DNA of 64,000 nucleotides from NCBI RefSeq assembly GCF_006443095.1, contig NZ_VFWZ01000002.1, positions 1,178,001 to 1,242,000 of the forward strand. Direction: 5' to 3'. Each line of letters begins with the position of its first letter. The first letter of the stretch is position 1. The notes under the pieces were generated by a model. It was not told the origin of the DNA, ran no database searches, and saw nothing but the letters and a program-made list of their open reading frames with translations. The translations under genes were made by a program, and so were the position numbers. Shown piece after piece: positions 29,690 through 39,276 of the stretch. This DNA is from Aquimarina algicola (GTDB taxonomy: Bacteria > Bacteroidota > Bacteroidia > Flavobacteriales > Flavobacteriaceae).

Positions 29690-32431
29690 ATGATGAAAGC
29701 TACAAAAGAATCAATACTCAAGACACTGTCAATTCTATTATTTATGATGTTAGGATTAACAGGTTATAATTCTTTTTCTCAAAATACTATACGTGTAGAA
29801 GAAGGAAAAATCTATACATCATGCAATGAAGAAGTTGTAATGCGTGGTGTTAATGAAATGTTTGTCTGGTCTCAAGATAGAACAGGGACTACTATATTAC
29901 CAGAAATTGCAAAAACAGGGTCTAATGCTGTAAGGCTAGTGTGGACTACTCAAGGAGACGAAACTGAGCTTGACCAACTTATCAATAATAGTATCAAAAA
30001 CAAAATGATACCGGTTGCAGAATTGCACGATGCTACAGGAGATTTTAGCAAATTACAAATGCTTCTCGATTATTGGACAAGACCCGCAGTTTTATCTACC
30101 ATTCAAAAATACAAGAAATGGTTGATCGTAAATATTGGTAATGAAGTAGGAAACGGATCAGAATCTACAGCACAATGGGTTGCTTATTATAAAGATGCAA
30201 TTACACAGTTACGAAATGCAGGAATCGACACTCCGTTAATGATAGATTGTGGAGGATATGGTAATAGAGAAAGCTATTTTCTTGAAGGAGGAAACGAATT
30301 ATTAGAATTCGACCCATTGCACAATATCATATTTGCTGTACATACCTATTGGACAAACGGAGATGATCAAGCAAAAATCGATCGTTTGAATACAATGATC
30401 GAGGACGCAAAACTCAAAAAATTACCCTATATCATAGGAGAAGGCCCACAAGAAGCTGCCTCTCCTATTGCCTGTGGGCAGCCTTTTCCGTATCAAGAAA
30501 TGATCAAAAGGTTACAAGAAGAAAAAATTGGCTGGCTATCCTGGTCTTGGGGAGCAGTAGATAATAGTGATTGTGGTGCCCCAAATAGTGTTTTTGATAT
30601 TACTTCTAATGGTAACTATGGAAGTTGGGCATCTACCTTTGCAGAAGAAATCTGCGTTACAGATATCAATTCGATTAAAAACACCTCTATCATTCCCCAA
30701 TCTATGATAGATCCTACAATTACATCTTGTGGAACGACTTACACTATTAGTGCTTCAGCTAATCCGGGAGGAACCATATCTCCCTCTGGAAACATCATCG
30801 TTTCAGAAAACGATAATCAAATATTTGATATTACAGCCAATATCGGTTTCAAAATTGAAGATGTTCTTGTTGATGGAAGCTCTATAGGTGATGTAAATAC
30901 ATATACGTTTTCTAATGTTACTCAAAACCATACCATCGAAGTTATATACGCTACTGTTCCACTACCTCCACAAGAGCCATATGTAAATGGAGTTCCACAG
31001 GTAATCCCTGGAAAAATAAAAGCCACAAGCTTTGATTTGGGAGGAGAAACTGTAGCCTATCACGATATTTCTTTAGGAAATGATGGCAATGGTATAAGAC
31101 AAGATGAAGATGTAGATACCGAAACTAATGGAGATGGTGGTAACATTGGATATACCGCAAAAGGAGAATGGATAGAATATACCGTTAATGTTGCACAAGC
31201 CGGAATATACAATATCGAAGTTCTAGTAGCCTCAGAAAATTCTAATGGTCAATTTCATATAGAGTTTGATGGTACAGATGTAACGGGTATTCAAAACGTA
31301 GCTGCAACAAGTAGTTGGGCAAGTTTTGTTCCTCAAAAAATTTCTAATGTTACTCTAACTAAAGGAGAACAAGTTATGAGATTTTTTATCGATAATGGAG
31401 CTTTCAACTTTTCTACCATGACCTTTTCCGATGATGGAACTATAGAAAATAACTTTCCTTTAGCTGATTTTATAACAGATAAAGTTACAGGTCTGGCACC
31501 ACTCGAAGTTAGTTTTGATGCCTCCAATTCTTCAGATCCAAAAGGAAACCCTCTAACTTATAATTGGGATTTTGGTGATGGAAATATAGCCAACGGACAA
31601 AAAGTAACACATACTTTTGATACCATAGGTGAATATACAGTAACACTTACCGTAGATAACGGACAAGGCGGAACTGATACAAAAACAATTACAATCAAAG
31701 TAGTAGATCAACTACCTACTTCTGATATTATACTCACTTACAAAGATGGGGGTAACGGCAGTGCGACAGACAATACGATCAATCCACATATACAACTCAT
31801 TAATAATGGAGACAACCCTATTGATTACAAGGATATTATCATACGATACTGGTTTACTTCAGAAGATAGTAATGATCTTAATTTCTGGTGTGATTGGGCG
31901 CAATTAGGAACCAATGACGTTTTAGGAGTCTTTGGTCAAAATGCTGGTATGAACTATCTTGACATTTCGTTTACAGCAAATGCCGGTTTACTACCTGCCA
32001 AAACAAATTCTGGACCCATACAAGTACGTTTTGCCAAAGCAAACTGGAGTAATTTTGATGAAACTGATGATTACTCCTATGACAATACCAAAACAGCGTA
32101 TACCAACCACGATAAAATCGCTGTTTATGTAAATGGTAACCTTGTATGGGGTGTTGAACCAAGTACTACTCTTTCTAACATATCTAACCCAATTCAAATA
32201 AAAGCTTTTCCTAATCCTGTGTTTGATAAACTAACGTTAAATACAACCACAAACTTTAAAAATGCAAATATCAAAGTCATTGATCTATACGGAAACTTAC
32301 TTTATGAAGAAACGATACAGAAAAATACCAATATAAAAAATATGGATTTCAGTCAATTAAAGTCAGGCATATATTTTATTCAGGTAAAACAAGATGATGA
32401 TAACATAATTGTAAAACAAATCATAAAATAA
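29690..32431 (+). CDS. GH5_8-like mannanase with CBM6-like and CBM3 modules, T9SS-exported
   Basis: Secreted enzyme of 914 residues from the chosen ATG; a second ATG lies 3 nt on. An upstream in-frame TTG is rejected because it sits inside a hairpin and would bury the signal peptide (LSILLFMMLGLTG). Residues about 35-320 form a GH5 barrel resembling subfamily 8 mannanases: VMRGVNEMFVW, AELHDATGDF, acid/base E152 in NIGNE and probable nucleophile E251 in IIGEGPQ, where GEF is more usual. An InlB-like repeat (about 349-425), a CBM6-type module (430-583), a PKD domain (589-676), a CBM3 (677-825) and a T9SS sorting domain (834-914) follow. Confidence 0.87.
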   Translation: MMKATKESILKTLSILLFMMLGLTGYNSFSQNTIRVEEGKIYTSCNEEVVMRGVNEMFVWSQDRTGTTILPEIAKTGSNAVRLVWTTQGDETELDQLINNSIKNKMIPVAELHDATGDFSKLQMLLDYWTRPAVLSTIQKYKKWLIVNIGNEVGNGSESTAQWVAYYKDAITQLRNAGIDTPLMIDCGGYGNRESYFLEGGNELLEFDPLHNIIFAVHTYWTNGDDQAKIDRLNTMIEDAKLKKLPYIIGEGPQEAASPIACGQPFPYQEMIKRLQEEKIGWLSWSWGAVDNSDCGAPNSVFDITSNGNYGSWASTFAEEICVTDINSIKNTSIIPQSMIDPTITSCGTTYTISASANPGGTISPSGNIIVSENDNQIFDITANIGFKIEDVLVDGSSIGDVNTYTFSNVTQNHTIEVIYATVPLPPQEPYVNGVPQVIPGKIKATSFDLGGETVAYHDISLGNDGNGIRQDEDVDTETNGDGGNIGYTAKGEWIEYTVNVAQAGIYNIEVLVASENSNGQFHIEFDGTDVTGIQNVAATSSWASFVPQKISNVTLTKGEQVMRFFIDNGAFNFSTMTFSDDGTIENNFPLADFITDKVTGLAPLEVSFDASNSSDPKGNPLTYNWDFGDGNIANGQKVTHTFDTIGEYTVTLTVDNGQGGTDTKTITIKVVDQLPTSDIILTYKDGGNGSATDNTINPHIQLINNGDNPIDYKDIIIRYWFTSEDSNDLNFWCDWAQLGTNDVLGVFGQNAGMNYLDISFTANAGLLPAKTNSGPIQVRFAKANWSNFDETDDYSYDNTKTAYTNHDKIAVYVNGNLVWGVEPSTTLSNISNPIQIKAFPNPVFDKLTLNTTTNFKNANIKVIDLYGNLLYEETIQKNTNIKNMDFSQLKSGIYFIQVKQDDDNIIVKQIIK

Positions 32432-32448
32432 TTAAGCAGTAATATAAA

Positions 32449-32497
32449 AAATCTGATCAGTTTGTACAGCAAAAACTATAGCTGTATGGTCGGATTT
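32449..32497 (+). other. Intergenic hairpin ahead of the DUF5060-type gene
   Basis: The outer arms AAATCTGA/TCGGATTT and inner arms TACAGC/GCTGTA pair, with an internal loop between them. No T run follows. It is another hairpin in the series found in the gaps of this cluster. Confidence 0.5.
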
Positions 32498-32701
32498 GTG
32501 TCAAATAATCAATAGTGATTAACGAATTCTATTTTTAAAGCATCGTGTACTAATTACGGGAGACTATACTAGTAATAAATGATTAGTTTCGGCTGGCTTT
32601 CGAAAAATCATTTTACTCGCCAACACAAAACCTAAAATTACACAGACTTTATAAATGGTATAAACAATCAATTATATAAACTATCAAACACAATTTAAAT
32701 C

Positions 32702-35700
32702 ATGAAGCTTACGAAAGTCAATTTTCTAATTGCGTTCTTCCTTCTAGGGCTAGTGTCAAAAGCCCAGACCCCCCAGGGAGAATTAAAACGATGGCACAAG
32801 GTCACTTTAACATTTAACGGACCTAATACCACAGAAACCTCAAGTCCAAACCCTTTTACAGATTACAGACTGGATGTTACATTTACACATTCTGGTAGCA
32901 ACAAGAGCTATACCGTACCCGGATACTATGCTGCTTGTGGTAATGCTGCCAACAATAGCTGTAATTCTGGTAATAAGTGGAGAGTACATTTTACTCCTGA
33001 TAGAACAGGAACTTGGAACTGGTCTGCCTCTTTCAAAAAAGGAACTAATGTAGCTGCCAATGGTGGTGGTTCTGGTGCAGGTTTTATGGATGGTACAAAT
33101 GGAAATTTCTCCATTTCAGAATCTGATAAATCAGGAAGAGACTTCAGAAACAAAAACCTAGGACGTTTACAGTATGTTGGAGAACATTACTTAAAACACT
33201 CTGGTACTAACCCTGACAATCCAAATGGTCCTTGGTTTTTTAAGGCTGGAGCAGATTCTCCTGAAAACGCGTTTAATTATGTAGATTTTGATGCTACGCC
33301 AAGTTTTAATAATAATCTTAATAAGATTGGTAACAAAACATGGGGTCCTCATCAACAAGACTACAATGCAAATGATGCAGGAGCTTATACCTGGAACAAT
33401 GGTAACAAAGGAACCGAAATATTAGGGATGCTTAATTATCTTGCCGGGCAGGGAGCCAATGTAGTATCTTTTTTAACTTGGAACACTGATGGAGACGGTG
33501 GTGCTGTTTTTCCTCATGTCCTTAAAGTATCAGAGCAAGAATATGGTAATACACCAAGAGGGCAACAATGGAACAAAGTGCACAAAGACCGTTTTGATGT
33601 ATCTAAGTTAGACCAATGGGAAAAGGTGATGGAATATGCCGATAAAAAAGGGATATATCTTCACTTTAAAACCATGGAGACTGAAAATGACAACAAAATG
33701 GACGGTAATAATTTTGGAAGAGAACGTAAATTATATTACCGCGAAATCATTGCAAGATTTAGTCACCACCTGGCTCTAAATTGGAACCTTACCGAAGAAA
33801 CGACATTAAAAGACGATGTGGTAAGAGCTACAGCAAAGTATATCAAGGATAATGATCCTTATGATCACAACATTGTAATCCATACCTACCCTGGCGAAAA
33901 AGATCAGCGATATACACCACTACTTGGTAACAAATCCTTATTAACAGGAGCTTCTCTTCAATCCAATCAAAACAGCATTCATAATGATGTAAAAACATGG
34001 TTAGAAAGATCGAGAAATTCTGGAAGAAAGTGGGTAGTAGCCAATGACGAGCAAGGAAGCGCTTCTCAAGGAGTTCGAGTATCTGATAAGCAAGTTAGAC
34101 ACAGAGTATTGTGGGCAACACTTCTTGCCGGTGGTGCCGGTGTAGAATACTATAGCGGTTATACCAACGACGATGGAGACATCAATGGTAATGATCATAG
34201 AAAAAGAGGAAACAAATATAGAGAAGGTGGTTATGCGATCAACTTCTTTAATAAATATCTAGAGCCACAAGTAACAAAAATGGTAAGCTCAGATGGTGTT
34301 ACCTCTGACAATAATGACTATGTATTTGCTCAGGCAGGAAAAATATATGCTGTATACAGACCTAATGGTGGATCTACTGGATTAAACCTACCTGCTGGAA
34401 ATGGCAAATATGATGTGCAATGGTATAACCCTCGTACAGGAGGTAATTTAACTGCTAAACAAACTTTAGGTGGTAGTCTTGTTGCTCCCGATAATAATGA
34501 CTGGGTAGCATTAATCACTAGCAAAGATGGTAACGGTGGTGGTTGTGATAACACCAAAGTAGCAACTGCTTCTCAAGATGCATATCTGCAAGGAACAACC
34601 AAATTTAACAATGCAGATCTAAGAGTAGAAAGCGGTAAAAGAGTTTCTTATCTCAAATTTACAGCGCCTTCAACTACTGAAAAAGTAACTAGTGTAACAC
34701 TAGAACTTACTGTATCTACTGATGATGGAAGTGGACTTATTGAAATCTTTAAAGGAAATTCTAATAACTGGACAGAAGCAAACCTTTCTAATAGCAACAA
34801 ACCGGGAGAAGGTGCTAAAATAGGTGCGCTTAATACCACATATAGTAAAGGACAATCTTACCAATGGAATTTATCAAATATTGCTCCGGGAGAAACTGTT
34901 TCACTAATTGTAAAACAAACAGGTGGTAATGATGTATCTTTCTCTTCTAAAGAAGGAACTAATGCCCCAAAACTTATATTTGAGTTAGAATGTAATGATG
35001 GTGGAAACGATGGGCAAGGTAATTGTGATGGTGTTGCATTACAAGCAATTACAGATTTTCCTGCATTAACTACAGCTGGTTTTTCACCTGCCTATAAAGA
35101 TAATGCGAGAAATGCTTTGGCTATAGATGCTTCAAAATACAAAGATCAATTTGCTGCAGTAGAAAAAACATTCAGCGGTAATACAGGTACATACGATATA
35201 AAGTTAACAACGCTTACAGAAATCGATGGAGAATCTACTTATAGAATTTCTGTAGATGGAGTGAATGTTGGAGAATATACAAACCCTACTACTACAACTG
35301 ATTATACTGAATCAGGAACTGTATTTGAAGGTGTTGATATAAAAAAAGGAGCCAAAATCAGAATAGAGTTTAACTCACATACAAATGGTAAGATTCCTGA
35401 AGGAAATAGTACAGCATATTCTCGTGGTAGATGGACTGCTCTAGATTTTATTTGCCAAAGTAATGATGGTGATAATGGAGGTAACAACGGCGGTAATTGT
35501 ACTGCAGATTTTGAAGAAAAAAATGGACTTGTTGTTATGGAATCTGAAAACCTGAATGTATCAGGAACACAATGGAACATCAAAACTGCTAAGTCTGGAT
35601 TTACAGGAAATGGATACTTATCATGGGATGGTAATGACGCTTTTGGAACACCTGGTAATGGAACTATTACTGTTAAAGTAAAAATCAACTCACCAGGTAA

Positions 35701-37258
35701 ATACCGTTTTCAGTGGAGAAGTAGTATCGGAAAAGGAACAAATTCTACCGAGCATAATGATAGTTGGTTACGATTACCGGATGCCAATGCATTTTATGGA
35801 GAGAAAAATGGAAACCGCGTATATCCAAAAGGTAGTGGGCAGACTCCCGTACCAGAAGGTGCAGGTGCAAACGGATGGTTCAAAATATATCTTTCGGGAT
35901 CTACAGACTGGACATGGTCTACCAACACTAGTGATAATGACGCTCATCAAATATTTGCAGAATTCAATAGTGCAGGAGTATATACTATAGAAGTCTCAGG
36001 ACGTTCTAAAGATCATTTAATTGATAGAATTGTAATGTACAAAACGGGCACGCCAAACCCATTAAACCTTAGCAATCAAGAAACACCTTGTACAGGTACA
36101 GGAACTCCTCCTGTAAGTTCAATTGCTATTCCTGGTGCTTTTGAAGCTGAAGCTTTTAAAACAAAATCAGGTAGTGTTCGTATAGAAGATACTCCAGGAG
36201 TTTCTGGTAAAAACCTTGGGTTTATCAAAAATGGAGACACTACTGATTATACTGTAAATATTACCGAAAATGGACAATATGCTATAGACGCATTTGCTTC
36301 AAGTAACGGTACAGGCGGTACAATAGATATTATCGAAGCCGGCAAAACTGTAGGGACTATAACTATCCCTAAAACTGGTCAATGGCATGATTACAAAGCT
36401 TTTTCTGCTACAGTTGCATTAACCAAAGGACAAAAAACATTACAGTTGGCATACAAAGGTAGTGCAGGGTTCTTATTTAATATAGACAAGATTGTTGCAA
36501 GCAAAACTGCGGCATCAAGTGCTCTTATAGAGCAGACTCAGGTACTGTCTCCAGTTCAGGATGCATTTCTACAAGGAACCATACGTTACAACCAATCTAT
36601 TGTAAGAGTAGAACAAAACAAACGTGATGGATATTTGATGTTTGACCTTTCTACCATACCTGGTAAAATAACCAATGCTCAATTAAAGTTTACTGTAAAC
36701 TCTGATGAAGGTAATGGTGACCTTACTGTTAATAAAGGAAATAGCAATAATTGGACAGAAGATAACCTCAGTCTAGCCAATAAACCTGGAAAAGAAGTTG
36801 TATTAGGAAAATTAAATGATACTTATGGATTAGGAACTACAAAAGTTGTGGACCTAGATGCTGATGCATTAGACAGAGACAGAGTATCTTTAATCCTAAC
36901 AGCGACTTCGGGTAATGATTTTGCATTCGGTTCAAAAGAAAATAAGCTAAATATTGCACCTCAGCTTATTATCACTTACGAAAGCTTCCCAAAATCCGGA
37001 CGTTTTGAAGAGAACAAAATTGCTGTAAAAGCTTTTCCTAATCCTGTAAAAAATATAATAAATGTTTCTGGAGCTACAAATGGTAGCAGAGTACAATTAT
37101 TTAACTCTACAGGAATTTTACGCAGAGAGGCTATTATAAAAGAAGGTCAGAATACTATTGACGTTAATAATCTTCCGGCAGGATATTATATTTTGAATGT
37201 TTTGGATCAAACCAAAAGCAATACTGTAATATTTACCAAAAAGATTATCAAGCAATAA
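32702..37258 (+). CDS. DUF5060-type putative glycosidase with five accessory beta-modules, T9SS-exported
   Basis: Secreted 1518-residue protein. After the signal peptide (SKAQ, residue 22) comes a DUF5060-like beta-sandwich (WHKVTLTF, RTGTWNW), then a TIM-barrel-like domain and a collagenase-type C-terminal sandwich (VQWYNPRTGG), together about 22-610. Candidate catalytic residues are E365/E366 in NWNLTEE, where the relatives I recall read NLGEE, and E450 in ANDEQG. Downstream are a CBM96-like (DNRLRE) module at 614-764, an unrecognised module at 775-918, a GH115-C-like module at 933-1117, a CBM6-like module at 1140-1270, a second CBM96-like module at 1282-1427 and a T9SS sorting domain at 1440-1518. 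The reaction is unknown; the neighbours suggest a cell-wall or algal glycan. Confidence 0.8.
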   Translation: MKLTKVNFLIAFFLLGLVSKAQTPQGELKRWHKVTLTFNGPNTTETSSPNPFTDYRLDVTFTHSGSNKSYTVPGYYAACGNAANNSCNSGNKWRVHFTPDRTGTWNWSASFKKGTNVAANGGGSGAGFMDGTNGNFSISESDKSGRDFRNKNLGRLQYVGEHYLKHSGTNPDNPNGPWFFKAGADSPENAFNYVDFDATPSFNNNLNKIGNKTWGPHQQDYNANDAGAYTWNNGNKGTEILGMLNYLAGQGANVVSFLTWNTDGDGGAVFPHVLKVSEQEYGNTPRGQQWNKVHKDRFDVSKLDQWEKVMEYADKKGIYLHFKTMETENDNKMDGNNFGRERKLYYREIIARFSHHLALNWNLTEETTLKDDVVRATAKYIKDNDPYDHNIVIHTYPGEKDQRYTPLLGNKSLLTGASLQSNQNSIHNDVKTWLERSRNSGRKWVVANDEQGSASQGVRVSDKQVRHRVLWATLLAGGAGVEYYSGYTNDDGDINGNDHRKRGNKYREGGYAINFFNKYLEPQVTKMVSSDGVTSDNNDYVFAQAGKIYAVYRPNGGSTGLNLPAGNGKYDVQWYNPRTGGNLTAKQTLGGSLVAPDNNDWVALITSKDGNGGGCDNTKVATASQDAYLQGTTKFNNADLRVESGKRVSYLKFTAPSTTEKVTSVTLELTVSTDDGSGLIEIFKGNSNNWTEANLSNSNKPGEGAKIGALNTTYSKGQSYQWNLSNIAPGETVSLIVKQTGGNDVSFSSKEGTNAPKLIFELECNDGGNDGQGNCDGVALQAITDFPALTTAGFSPAYKDNARNALAIDASKYKDQFAAVEKTFSGNTGTYDIKLTTLTEIDGESTYRISVDGVNVGEYTNPTTTTDYTESGTVFEGVDIKKGAKIRIEFNSHTNGKIPEGNSTAYSRGRWTALDFICQSNDGDNGGNNGGNCTADFEEKNGLVVMESENLNVSGTQWNIKTAKSGFTGNGYLSWDGNDAFGTPGNGTITVKVKINSPGKYRFQWRSSIGKGTNSTEHNDSWLRLPDANAFYGEKNGNRVYPKGSGQTPVPEGAGANGWFKIYLSGSTDWTWSTNTSDNDAHQIFAEFNSAGVYTIEVSGRSKDHLIDRIVMYKTGTPNPLNLSNQETPCTGTGTPPVSSIAIPGAFEAEAFKTKSGSVRIEDTPGVSGKNLGFIKNGDTTDYTVNITENGQYAIDAFASSNGTGGTIDIIEAGKTVGTITIPKTGQWHDYKAFSATVALTKGQKTLQLAYKGSAGFLFNIDKIVASKTAASSALIEQTQVLSPVQDAFLQGTIRYNQSIVRVEQNKRDGYLMFDLSTIPGKITNAQLKFTVNSDEGNGDLTVNKGNSNNWTEDNLSLANKPGKEVVLGKLNDTYGLGTTKVVDLDADALDRDRVSLILTATSGNDFAFGSKENKLNIAPQLIITYESFPKSGRFEENKIAVKAFPNPVKNIINVSGATNGSRVQLFNSTGILRREAIIKEGQNTIDVNNLPAGYYILNVLDQTKSNTVIFTKKIIKQ

Positions 37259-37294
37259 TTGATTCTAAAGATCAAGAATTGATATGGGTAAAAG

Positions 37295-37326
37295 ATAGGC
37301 TGCCATTATTGGCAGCCTATTTTATT
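37295..37326 (+). terminator. Strong intrinsic terminator closing the cellulase cluster
   Basis: The perfect 11-bp stem ATAGGCTGCCA/TGGCAGCCTAT (37295-37305 and 37310-37320) has a 4-nt loop and is followed by TTTTATT. It is the strongest terminator in the 17.8-37.3 kb cluster. Confidence 0.9.
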
Positions 37327-37450
37327 CTAGTAGGACTAATACCCCGAGGCTTGACTCGCCAGCAAAACGTAAACAGTTTGAAAACGAGAAGTCCTTTGAA
37401 TGTTCCGTGAGGTTTTTACTTAAATCGAGATTTATATTCTATGTGCACGA

Positions 37451-38272
37451 TTAACAGAATTTACCACAATAAGCCTTAAAAGTATAAGCAATACCACTAC
37501 CTAATGCTTTTAAGATGCACCAGATCATTCCCCATGCATTTCCAAGATTTGTAAAAATGCAAAATATTACTTTGGGTAAACTTCTAAATACACCCCATCC
37601 TAGTATTCTCCACTTATTTCTGTAAACACAATTGATACAATCTCTAAATCCTTTTTGCGAAGTATAGTCTGTATACATTAAACCTTTCATACTAGATGCA
37701 TATAAAAGCATAGTATTCTTTTCAAAAGAAGGTAATTCTTTACTCTCAGAAACATTTCTTTTAAAACTATCCAGTATATTCATTGATTCTTCAAACGAAG
37801 ATGCTTTACTCATTTGAGCATCTAACTCCAAAAATAAGTTTAACTGAGCATCAGAATACATATTTGTTTCTGATAATACTTGAGTAAGATCGGTAGCTTT
37901 TGCATCTGGATTTCTAATGATTTCTTCTGTTTGATAATAAAATCTTTCAGTATCTATAGGAGATGCTCCTTTATATCTTAAGTAATCATTAATAGCGCTC
38001 AAATCAGGAACCTCTTCTGTATCAAAATTTTGTATTTCTTTAATCAAACTAATTTCTTTTCCTGCTTCAATTAGCCCTGCCTCAATATCATTTAACTCAT
38101 CTTCATTAATTTTTTCTAACGCCGAAAAATCAAATTCTTGATTTGCATTTCGTTCTTCGACTTTAATACTATCTAATTGGTTTTCATTAACTGTTTGAGA
38201 GTCATTTTCGCAACTAGCAAATAATAAAAGACAAGCAATTACAGGCGTGATAATAAATTTGATGTATTTCAT
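37451..38272 (-). CDS. Lipoprotein with a Cys-rich hydrophobic C-terminus, unknown function
   Basis: Unrecognised protein of 273 residues. The N-terminus is a lipoprotein signal with lipobox LFASC (Cys21). Residues about 25-205 are acidic and helical. The last 65 residues change character: they contain six cysteines (CINC, FC, WC, YC and the final FC), many Trp, Gly and basic residues, and a hydrophobic stretch GNAWGMIWCILKALG. Such a tail resembles a small hydrophobic peptide fused to a carrier, as in bacteriocin-like precursors, though that is only a resemblance. It lies convergent to the cellulase cluster and divergent from the kinase unit. Confidence 0.65.
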   Translation of the reverse strand: MKYIKFIITPVIACLLLFASCENDSQTVNENQLDSIKVEERNANQEFDFSALEKINEDELNDIEAGLIEAGKEISLIKEIQNFDTEEVPDLSAINDYLRYKGASPIDTERFYYQTEEIIRNPDAKATDLTQVLSETNMYSDAQLNLFLELDAQMSKASSFEESMNILDSFKRNVSESKELPSFEKNTMLLYASSMKGLMYTDYTSQKGFRDCINCVYRNKWRILGWGVFRSLPKVIFCIFTNLGNAWGMIWCILKALGSGIAYTFKAYCGKFC

Positions 38273-38483
38273 AATAATAGTTTTAAGATTACCTACTCTT
38301 ACGCTTTTCGGTTTACGCGACCACTATGCATTGTGAGTTTAAAAACAGAGAGGATGATCAGTCCTGATGCAATTGCATATATCTTTGATTTATAATTTTT
38401 GTTTCTCAAAATTCAGAATTTCTTTAGTATAAATTGATGATCAAATAGCCTAAAAATACAAGAACAAACAACGTTAATTTTTT

Positions 38484-38515
38484 GGGGTATTTTCCCCTTT
38501 TTAATTGGGGTATTT
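38484..38515 (+). promoter_or_regulatory. Direct repeats GGGGTATTT, candidate operator of the two-component unit
   Basis: GGGGTATTT occurs at 38484-38492 and again at 38507-38515, a start-to-start distance of 23 bp, about two helical turns. The first copy is also part of a GGGG-TATTTT-CCCC palindrome followed by five T. The site lies 77 nt upstream of the first gene of the kinase unit and could bind its response regulator. The rest of the gap 38273-38592 holds no gene. Confidence 0.5.
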
Positions 38516-38592
38516 AACTTTATAAAACAAAAGCAAAAACCTTTTCCTTTGTACTAACACAAAGAATTATAACTTCTAAAAACCAATTTATT

Positions 38593-39267
38593 ATGGTATC
38601 AACTTCATTACTCATTGTAGTAACTTTTGCTTTTGCAGCCTATATTTATAAGTATCCACCTAAAAAACCATCTCTATCCCAGAACAAGCAAAATATCTGT
38701 ATGGATTATTCTCATGAGCCCGCACCTACTCTAAAAGTTAATTTGATTCATGAAATGACAAATGGATATAGACAAAATCAACTAGACTTTATCAAAAGAG
38801 TAATAACAGATGACGCTCATTCTATTTGGTTTGATTTAGAAACACTAAAAAAGTTTATATATCATATAGAATTCAGCTCCAAAAAAAATAATGTTTCTAG
38901 TAAAGATCTGGGGGTTCGCATTTACTATTCAAGATATCCTGAGATAGAAACCTGGGAGAAAAAATATCCTGACTTATCATTTTTTCTTAGAAACGCTTTG
39001 ACTAAAAGTTATCAAAAACGGCATACTCTAATCATGATTCCTACTATCCATCGAGATAAAATAGATATTGATTTTAATCCTGATGATATAAGAACATATA
39101 CTCAAAGCATGCGAAATATAGAAGATTATCTTTCTAGTAATGATGAGAGTTTTATTCCTGCATTAACGATTACAAAAGCTTCAAAAAACTCGAGTTCTTC
39201 ATCTCCTATTTCTCAAAATCATGGTAGTCTAATTCCGCCAGCTAATGGTTCTGGCGAAGCTTTCTAA
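38593..39267 (+). CDS. Conserved flavobacterial protein of unknown function, first gene of a two-component unit
   Basis: Protein of 224 residues with an N-terminal membrane helix (about 3-20) and a soluble domain that I recall seeing repeatedly in flavobacteria without a known function. Landmarks are CMDYSHEPAP near 37, the region DDAHSIWFDLETLKKFIYHIE near 76-96, and GVRIYYSRYP near 108. The C-terminal tail is Ser-rich and ends in the motif NHGSLIPPANGSG. It is followed after 9 nt by a membrane protein and then by a kinase and regulator, so it may be part of the signal input. Confidence 0.6.
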   Translation: MVSTSLLIVVTFAFAAYIYKYPPKKPSLSQNKQNICMDYSHEPAPTLKVNLIHEMTNGYRQNQLDFIKRVITDDAHSIWFDLETLKKFIYHIEFSSKKNNVSSKDLGVRIYYSRYPEIETWEKKYPDLSFFLRNALTKSYQKRHTLIMIPTIHRDKIDIDFNPDDIRTYTQSMRNIEDYLSSNDESFIPALTITKASKNSSSSSPISQNHGSLIPPANGSGEAF

Positions 39268-39276
39268 AACAAAAAA

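Noticed and set aside
33000-34540. Collagenase role for the DUF5060-type protein
   Set aside because: The collagen-binding name of the C-terminal sandwich is historical; no protease motif is visible and the neighbours are glycosidases.
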